Assembly (NCBI GenBank): GCA_022340285.1
Contig: JAJDOG010000011.1
Span: forward strand, 1-38,505
Direction of reading: 5' to 3'
Origin: Betaproteobacteria bacterium
GTDB lineage: Bacteria; Pseudomonadota; Gammaproteobacteria; Burkholderiales; SG8-39
Length of the DNA stretch: 38,505 nt
The notes beneath the pieces are model-generated. The model worked only from the letters and a program-made list of their open reading frames with translations. It was not told the DNA's origin and did not search any database. Within the stretch, counting starts at the first letter, position 1. Each line of letters starts with the position of its first letter. The translations under genes and the position numbers were made by a program. Shown here piece by piece: positions 33,161 through 38,505 of this stretch.

Positions 33161-34072
33161 TCACTTGTTGGCCACGATCTGCCGCGCCTGCTCGCCTGCC
33201 CAGCAGTCCTCGTTCACGGCGCCGGTCTTCATGAAGGCAGGCCCGTCTCGCTCGGCGATCGCCTCGTTGTAGAGCACGAAATTGAGCAGAAACACGCGCC
33301 CGGTGTACGCCCGCCCGAGGTAGAAGCCGGGCCGCACCATGCGGATCTCGTCGCGAATCTGCAGACCATTGCGGCCGGCGAGCGCATCGGGCTTGGCTTG
33401 ATAGCCCGGCAGGAGATCGGTGAAGGCGTAGTCGATGATGATCGACTCGCGCCGGCCATCGAGCAGGCTCTGGCCGCAATAGAGCCGCGCGGGAAAGAGC
33501 AGCCACTGCTCCTTGCCGTCGACCGTGATGCGGCGGACCTTGTCCGGGTTGTCGACGATCGGGCGCAGCAAGGTGAAGTCCTCGATCCGGTTGCGGAGCA
33601 CGCGCTCCTTCCGGTAGAACACCTTGCCCTTCCACAGCGTGCGGCCGAGATCCTCGATCCGGTGGAGCTTGAGCTCCACGGCGAAGCCCGGCAGGCCGCC
33701 GACGATCTCCGACAGACGCCGGTCGCCGGTCTCGCCCATCGGGAAGATGAGATCGCCGTTGAACGCGCCGTCGGGGATGGGTCCCGCGGTGAGCCGCGCA
33801 TAGATCTGGTCGAGCTGCTCCTGGCTGTAGTTCACGATGTTCTTCGGCGTGAGCTTCGCGAGCTCCTCGGTCGTGAGGGGATAGTCGTGCTCGACCATCG
33901 CGAAGTCCGGTTTCTCGCTCCACTTCACACCGGCCGGCGCGAACTTGATGTCGGGCGGCGGGTGCAGCCAGTTGTTGATGGCATCGCAGCCTCCGAGAAC
34001 GAGGGCGAGCGCCGCGGTAAGCAGCGCGGCCGCGGCGGTCGGGAGGCGGAGTCGCGTCAGGCGGATGTTCAT
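33161..34072 (-). CDS. lipoprotein encoded among c-type cytochromes
   Basis: This 303-residue protein has a lipoprotein signal with lipobox VLGGC (Cys29) followed by Asp-Ala. Asp after the acceptor cysteine is the classical inner-membrane retention residue in enterobacteria, so it may stay in the inner membrane. The mature part has no CxxCH motif. It contains PLTTEELAKLTPKNIVNYSQ, NGDLIFPMGETGDRRLSEIV and GFYLGRAYTGRVFLLNFVLY. AGGAGA stands before the ATG. It sits 13 nt after the 853-residue cytochrome gene and 20 nt before the 710-residue one, so it is very likely co-expressed and may be an assembly factor or subunit. The family is not recognised. Confidence 0.85.
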   Translation of the reverse strand: MNIRLTRLRLPTAAAALLTAALALVLGGCDAINNWLHPPPDIKFAPAGVKWSEKPDFAMVEHDYPLTTEELAKLTPKNIVNYSQEQLDQIYARLTAGPIPDGAFNGDLIFPMGETGDRRLSEIVGGLPGFAVELKLHRIEDLGRTLWKGKVFYRKERVLRNRIEDFTLLRPIVDNPDKVRRITVDGKEQWLLFPARLYCGQSLLDGRRESIIIDYAFTDLLPGYQAKPDALAGRNGLQIRDEIRMVRPGFYLGRAYTGRVFLLNFVLYNEAIAERDGPAFMKTGAVNEDCWAGEQARQIVANK

Positions 34073-34085
34073 GGCGCTCGTCTCC

Positions 34086-36647
34086 TTACATGGTCGCGAG
34101 GAAGGCGATCAACGCCTTCTTGTCGGCTTCGGGCAAGTCCTCGCCGAAGCGATGGCCGTCGTTCTCGATGTCGGCGTTGCACGTGCTGTAGAGCTGGACG
34201 AGCTTCGGATGGCCGCGCATCGTCTCGATCGGTTTTTCGGGGTCTTTGAGCAGCTCGACGGCGACCACCTTCAGCTCGCCCATCGTCTGCTTGCCTTCCT
34301 CCTCGCCGAGTTGCTTGGTGAGGCGCTGGTCGAGCCCCTTGGGGTCGCGGCGGAGATCGACGAGATCGCGGATGAAGACCTTGTGGTCGAAATTGCCCAG
34401 GCCGGCGGAGTTCATTCCCTTGGGCAGGACCACCGTCATCCCGACGATCTGCTTCTGCTGGCCGTCCTGGACCGTGCGGATGCCGACCGGAATCGGCACG
34501 TCGACCTGGAAGCGGGTGATCTTCGGCACGCGTGCGTCCGGATGGAGCAGCGCCTCCATCGACGCGACGTAGAGCTTGAAGCGACCTTCGACGCTCGGGT
34601 CATACGCCCAGCACGAAGGCGCCTGATCGGCCGGCAACGTGGCCTTGGTGGCGCGGTCGACGTAGGGCGAGCGGTAGAAGAAGTTTTCGGGGTTCTTCGG
34701 TTTGCCGCAGATCTCCGGTCCGAGCGCGTTGTTGTGCAGGAACGGCGCGTGCGCCCACAGGCTGATCAGCGAGATGTTGCGGTAGTAGCTGCGGCCGCCG
34801 TCGGCCGGATCCTTGACGTTCGGATCCGCGGGTCGCGCACGGAGCGTCTCGGAACCGTACTCGGCGAAGATGTGTCCCTTCATGTGGTTCGAGTGGAGCG
34901 CCCGGCACTTGTAGGTGCCGACCTCGCTCACCGGCGTCGCCTGGTCGTTGCCGAGCCAGTCCTTGCGCAATCCGGTCTTCGGATCGATCGCGCGGAAGTC
35001 GCGATTCTTGAACGGGCCGCCTTCCGCCTCGGAAATGCTCGAATGGCAGCGTGCGCAGGTTCCGGCGAACACCTCGCGGCCGCGATCGACCGCGCCTGCG
35101 CCGAAGCGCTTCTCGAGATCGGCGACGAGGTCGTCGTAGGTGTAGCGCGCGCTCGGCTTGTCCTGCTGCAGCTCGTTTTCGCGCGCGACGTGCAGATCGG
35201 TCGCGTGATTCTTCTTCGAGAAGAGGAAGGCGACGATGTCCCCGAGCCGGTCCTCGATGGCGCGGAGGTTCGCGCAGTCGCGCCGGCACTGGCCGATTTC
35301 GAACGGGGTCTGCCCGTAGTTGCGCGCGCTCGGGTCGAGCTGGCGGAGGTCGGTGAGGTGGTTGACGAAGCACTGCTCGGAGCACGACCCGATGTTGAAG
35401 TAGACGCGCTGGATCGCCTCGTGCGCGCCGATCGAGTCCTCGCCGCCCTTCAGGATGTGGTGTACGGTCTCCTTCTGGCGCGACTGGAGCCAGCACTTGC
35501 CATCACGGCCGGGCTCGCACCAGCACTGCGTTCCGGCCACGGGCGTCGTCGGGCACTCGGTGACCTTGCGCCACTTGATGACGTCCTCGTTCTCGAAGAC
35601 CGGGCGCTGATGCAGATTGAGGATCGAGTTCATCGTGCCGGGGTTGTTCACCCGGTCGGTCGGGATCGCCGAGGTGTCTGACGTTCCGGGGCGCGCGTGC
35701 GCGAACACCTGGTACTCGAGCGAGGCGACCGGCATGCCCGAGCCGAGCAGCTCGGAGATGCGCAGGTACTGATTGCCGATCGCGCCCTTGATGTTCCCCC
35801 ACGCGGGGTGCTCCGGATCCTTGGGCGGATTGAGCGGATCGAACGCGATATGGCAGGAGCCGCATGCTGTGCCGATCAGGAACGGCGGCTCGATCGAGCC
35901 GTCGGCGAGCAGGCGGCCGGTTTCGCCGGGCCGCGACGCAACGACCTTCCGGTAGCCGTCCCAGCTGCCGGCCGTCTTGTTCACCTCGAGCCAGCGCTCC
36001 GCGTCGAAGCGCGGGTTCGGGAACTTGCGGTATCCCAGCGCGCCCGTGGAGGTGCCGAAGGCGAGATCGCACGACGACTGGCGCTGGTCCTTCTTGCCGT
36101 TGTGGACATCGTTCGGATCGGGCGGCGCATCGCGAAAGTCGCACGCCGGGTCGCGGTAACCCTGCTTGCCGACGAACTTCAGCAGCGTGTCGTCGCCGGG
36201 GCACCAGTCGAAGCCGTAGGTTTCGTCGAGGCTCTTGGCGGGGCACCCCTCCGTCCCGGGGCGGCAGCAGCCCGGATCGTTGATCAACCCGTAGGCGGCG
36301 AATCGATCGTCGCGCTGATCGGTGCGCAGGACCCGGTACCAGTCGACCAGCACGCCGATGCGTTGCTGGAAGACGTAGGTGTGGAAGCGAGCGTTGCCGG
36401 CGGTCGCCTTGTACCAGATCTCTCTCCCTGCGCGTTCGGAGGGCGTCAGGTCCGCTTCACTAGCGTAGAAGCCGGGATTGTCCGGCCGGGAGAGGTCCGA
36501 AGACGCGGTCGAGGACGCTGCAGGGGCGGACGCGGCAGGCGCCTGAGCGATCACGATCGGTGATGCGGCTTGACGATCTCCCGACATCACCGCTCCTGCG
36601 GCGGCGACGGCAACAAGGGACGCGGCGGCAAGTGCAATTCGGTTCAT
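34086..36647 (-). CDS. very large exported di-haem c-type cytochrome
   Basis: From the ATG at 36647 the product has 853 residues and starts with a signal segment (MNRIALAAASLVAVAAAGAV). Two haem sites, CGSCH (Cys262-His266) and CARCH (Cys531-His535), are separated by an insertion rich in paired cysteines (CPTTPVAGTQCWCEPGRDG, CSEQCF, CRRDC) that may form disulfides in the periplasm. HAPFLHNNALGPEICG parallels the PYLHNGSVP block of the two smaller cytochromes, so all may be distant relatives. AAGAGGAG precedes the ATG at good spacing; the upstream open frame is not needed. It is the first gene of the long minus-strand run and follows a promoter region with an inverted repeat. Confidence 0.9.
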   Translation of the reverse strand: MNRIALAAASLVAVAAAGAVMSGDRQAASPIVIAQAPAASAPAASSTASSDLSRPDNPGFYASEADLTPSERAGREIWYKATAGNARFHTYVFQQRIGVLVDWYRVLRTDQRDDRFAAYGLINDPGCCRPGTEGCPAKSLDETYGFDWCPGDDTLLKFVGKQGYRDPACDFRDAPPDPNDVHNGKKDQRQSSCDLAFGTSTGALGYRKFPNPRFDAERWLEVNKTAGSWDGYRKVVASRPGETGRLLADGSIEPPFLIGTACGSCHIAFDPLNPPKDPEHPAWGNIKGAIGNQYLRISELLGSGMPVASLEYQVFAHARPGTSDTSAIPTDRVNNPGTMNSILNLHQRPVFENEDVIKWRKVTECPTTPVAGTQCWCEPGRDGKCWLQSRQKETVHHILKGGEDSIGAHEAIQRVYFNIGSCSEQCFVNHLTDLRQLDPSARNYGQTPFEIGQCRRDCANLRAIEDRLGDIVAFLFSKKNHATDLHVARENELQQDKPSARYTYDDLVADLEKRFGAGAVDRGREVFAGTCARCHSSISEAEGGPFKNRDFRAIDPKTGLRKDWLGNDQATPVSEVGTYKCRALHSNHMKGHIFAEYGSETLRARPADPNVKDPADGGRSYYRNISLISLWAHAPFLHNNALGPEICGKPKNPENFFYRSPYVDRATKATLPADQAPSCWAYDPSVEGRFKLYVASMEALLHPDARVPKITRFQVDVPIPVGIRTVQDGQQKQIVGMTVVLPKGMNSAGLGNFDHKVFIRDLVDLRRDPKGLDQRLTKQLGEEEGKQTMGELKVVAVELLKDPEKPIETMRGHPKLVQLYSTCNADIENDGHRFGEDLPEADKKALIAFLATM

Positions 36648-36787
36648 CTGGCGGCTCCTCTTGTTGTGTTGTAGGGCAGGACGGCCAGTGCGCGGCTGGC
36701 CGTCGGACACGTGCAAACTCCTGGCAATTCAGGCCACCTTGGTCACAATACGCCGTGCATCGCAGATTGGAATATGACTATTGGGCT
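36648..36787. promoter_or_regulatory. divergent promoter region with a perfect inverted repeat
   Basis: The 140 nt between the cytochrome run (minus) and the patatin-like gene (plus) must hold both promoters. It contains a perfect inverted repeat, ACGGCCAG at 36681-36688 and CTGGCCGT at 36696-36703, with a 7-nt centre, 34 nt from the cytochrome ATG. It could be an operator or an mRNA hairpin. I could not place -35/-10 elements with confidence. Confidence 0.5.
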
Positions 36788-37711
36788 ATGTCGGAATCTG
36801 CTAAAAGACGGGAGGCGGGGACGTCGACGCGAATTCTCGATGTGCGCCCGCAAAAGCGAGTGCAGGAGCGTGTGCAAGAGCGCGTCAATGTGGTGTTCGC
36901 CGGCGGCGGCAACCGCTGCTTGTGGCAAGCGGGGTTCTGGACCGAGGCGGCGCCCCGACTTGGCCTGATGCCGCACCGAATCGGGGCGACCAGCGCCGGA
37001 GCCGCGATTGCGTGCGTCGTGTTCGCCGGCCGGATTCGCGAGGGGCTCGCGCACTTCCGCGCCGCCACCGGGGCGAACCGGCGCAACGCCTACCCGTCGA
37101 ACCTGTTCCGCGGCCACCCGATGTTTCCGCACGCCGCGATGTACCGGCGCGCATTGCTCGAAGTCATCGATGCGGCGGCGCTCGCGAGGCTGCATGCGGG
37201 CCCGGATATACTGGTGCCGGTCACCCGTGCGCCCAACTGGCTCGGACCGCGCAGCGCATTTGCCGTCGCGGGCATCGTCGACTCGTTCGAACGCGCCGTC
37301 GCGAACTCGCCTCATCCCCGGTTCGCTCGGCGAATCGGGTTCACTGTGGAGTACGCTCGCGTGAGCGATTGCGCGACGCCCGAGGCGCTCGCCGACCTCG
37401 TGCTCGCCTCGTCTTGCACGCCGCCGTTCACGCCGCTGCTGATGCACGCGGGCCGACCTGCGCTCGACGGCGGCATTGCGGACAACGTGCCCGTCGATGC
37501 GGTCGGCGACGGCCCGACGATCGTCCTGCTCACGCGCCCGTTTGCGCGGCTGCCCGCGCATCCGATGCGCACGTATGTGCAGCCCTCGCAGCCGGTGCCG
37601 GTGGCGAGCTGGGACTACACCGACCCGGACGGACTCGACGCGGCGTTCGAGCTCGGTCGGCGCGACGCCGCGCGCTGGTGCGCGCCGCGCGTCGAAGCGG
37701 CTACGGGTTGA
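36788..37711 (+). CDS. patatin-like phospholipase family protein
   Basis: The 307-residue product has the patatin oxyanion motif AGGGNR (39-43 region), a nucleophile motif GATSAGAA with Ser69, and the catalytic Asp227 in LDGGIADNVP. In the canonical GxSxG the residue two before Ser is Gly; here it is Ala (ATSAG), a small change in the elbow that may still allow activity. No signal peptide; the N-terminal 35 residues are basic with a short QERV repeat. Patatin-like proteins hydrolyse phospholipids or other acyl esters. The frame is open upstream of the ATG at 36788, but that part overlaps the cytochrome gene and its promoter. It converges on the lectin gene with one base between stops. Confidence 0.88.
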   Translation: MSESAKRREAGTSTRILDVRPQKRVQERVQERVNVVFAGGGNRCLWQAGFWTEAAPRLGLMPHRIGATSAGAAIACVVFAGRIREGLAHFRAATGANRRNAYPSNLFRGHPMFPHAAMYRRALLEVIDAAALARLHAGPDILVPVTRAPNWLGPRSAFAVAGIVDSFERAVANSPHPRFARRIGFTVEYARVSDCATPEALADLVLASSCTPPFTPLLMHAGRPALDGGIADNVPVDAVGDGPTIVLLTRPFARLPAHPMRTYVQPSQPVPVASWDYTDPDGLDAAFELGRRDAARWCAPRVEAATG

Positions 37712-37712
37712 C

Positions 37713-38505
37713 CTACTTGAATACCACCTTCCATTGCTGCAAGTAGTTTTTCGTCTTACATGCCGCGAGGAGAGCCTCCCTGCCTTCGCCGCCGGACGCG
37801 AGACAGCTGCTCATGTGACTGGGCCGATCGGCGAGAAACACGGCGACACGGCCGTCGTTCGCGATTGTCCAGATCTGCGCGTTCTCCCGCCGATTGCACG
37901 GCCTGTGGAGCACCCCGCTGGAGTAGGCGGTCAGGACCAGTGATTTGTCGGCCTGGTCTTTCGCGTTCACGGCGCCGGGATCCAGGCGCAAGTTGCAGCG
38001 CCGGCCGTTTCGCACAAGAAAGAAATACTGGTTCGGATTGCTGTCCTCGCACGTTGCCGTGATCAGGCGTGAGGCGCTCTTGCCGTCGGGGCTCGTCAGG
38101 CACAGGCCATCGCGGATATTGCGCAGGCGCAGCACGCCGGTGCGCGTCCCGACCGGCGTCGGGTAATTCAGGCGCACTTCCTCCTCGAGCTTTCGCAGCT
38201 GCTCGTTGCTGAGACACTCGCTATCGCTCGGGTCGCGTGCGCAGATTCGTTTGGCCTGTCGACCGACGTAGAACTCGACCACCGCCTGCGCCGCGTTTCG
38301 CTCGTTCAGCCCCGCGGCCGCGCTCAGCGGCAGCGGCAGATTCAGCCGCAGCAGGTTGACGTTCCTCTGCGGGACGCTTTCCTCCAGCTTCGGCAGAAAG
38401 CTCCGCTTCGCCCAGTCGGCCCTGAAGGCGGTCTTCGGCTCGGCATTGAGCACCGCGAGCCGCTTGGATTGGAAGCTGAAGGACTGCGACGGCGTCCCGG
38501 TTCTC
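37713..38505 (-). CDS. ricin-type beta-trefoil lectin domain protein, 5' end outside window
   Basis: The frame stays open to the right edge, so the N-terminus is missing; a GTG at 38453 is internal. The visible C-terminal part (about 264 residues) has a helical, charged region (LPKLEESVPQRNVNLL, EFYVGRQAKRICARDPSDSE), then a beta-trefoil from GVLRLRNIRDGLCLTSPDGK to the end. It has repeated QxW-type motifs (AQIWTI, QQWKVVF) and paired cysteines, as in ricin B-type lectins that bind sugars. The domain before it is unknown. Cysteine content suggests an exported protein, but the signal region is not in view. Confidence 0.8.
   Translation of the reverse strand, partial: RTGTPSQSFSFQSKRLAVLNAEPKTAFRADWAKRSFLPKLEESVPQRNVNLLRLNLPLPLSAAAGLNERNAAQAVVEFYVGRQAKRICARDPSDSECLSNEQLRKLEEEVRLNYPTPVGTRTGVLRLRNIRDGLCLTSPDGKSASRLITATCEDSNPNQYFFLVRNGRRCNLRLDPGAVNAKDQADKSLVLTAYSSGVLHRPCNRRENAQIWTIANDGRVAVFLADRPSHMSSCLASGGEGREALLAACKTKNYLQQWKVVFK

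Noticed and set aside
33945-35681. Plus-strand open frame antisense to the large cytochrome
   Set aside because: Same reason: a GC-bias shadow.

Overview
The window is GC-rich, densely packed bacterial chromosome with many 4-nt stop/start overlaps and few gaps. The gene families (a TAXI-type TRAP transporter, a PE-Lig-Pol LigD with Ku, the DUF2868/GTPase pair, many c-type cytochromes) suggest a proteobacterium, most likely a betaproteobacterium of soil or water. That placement is inferred from family knowledge, not from a marker gene. I saw no rRNA, tRNA, CRISPR array, insertion sequence or phage gene.

Layout. 1-5.0 kb: the 3' end of an esterase-like hydrolase, facing a minus-strand run of TAXI binding protein, fused TRAP permease, a second alpha/beta hydrolase and a DUF72 protein. 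5.1-9.5 kb: a plus-strand end-joining module of ligD, ku and a MerR-HTH/TPR protein. 9.6-12.1 kb: an unrecognised protein translationally coupled to an amidohydrolase. 12.0-15.3 kb, minus: a membrane zinc-ribbon protein, an orphan TAXI-like binding protein and an unrecognised soluble protein. 15.4-18.4 kb, plus: a DUF2868 membrane protein coupled to a GTPase. 18.5-23.4 kb, minus: three coupled genes of the 2-hydroxyacyl-CoA dehydratase/BadF-type ATPase superfamily. These carry two ATPase modules and many cysteines, and look like an ATP-driven low-potential iron-sulfur reductase of unknown substrate.

Upstream of that operon (23.44-23.85 kb) lies a decayed, frameshifted small lipoprotein gene resembling the start of TatT, the TRAP T-component. 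It is preceded by three 7-bp direct repeats at 11-bp period, the geometry of an OmpR/PhoB-family operator. 23.9-36.6 kb is a long minus-strand run. It begins with an 853-residue di-haem cytochrome, a lipoprotein, a 710-residue di-haem protein and two paralogous membrane-anchored di-haem cytochromes with a RoxA/MauG-like signature. It continues with a TIR-domain protein that has a transmembrane helix and a long TolA-like helix, an alpha/beta-type lipoprotein and a DUF2238 membrane protein. A patatin-like gene diverges from the cytochrome run across a 140-bp region containing a perfect 8-bp inverted repeat. A ricin-type lectin gene runs off the right edge.

The two areas most likely to hold an undescribed system are the cytochrome run ending in the transmembrane TIR protein, and the three-gene split ATPase/dehydratase operon with its repeat-bearing upstream region.
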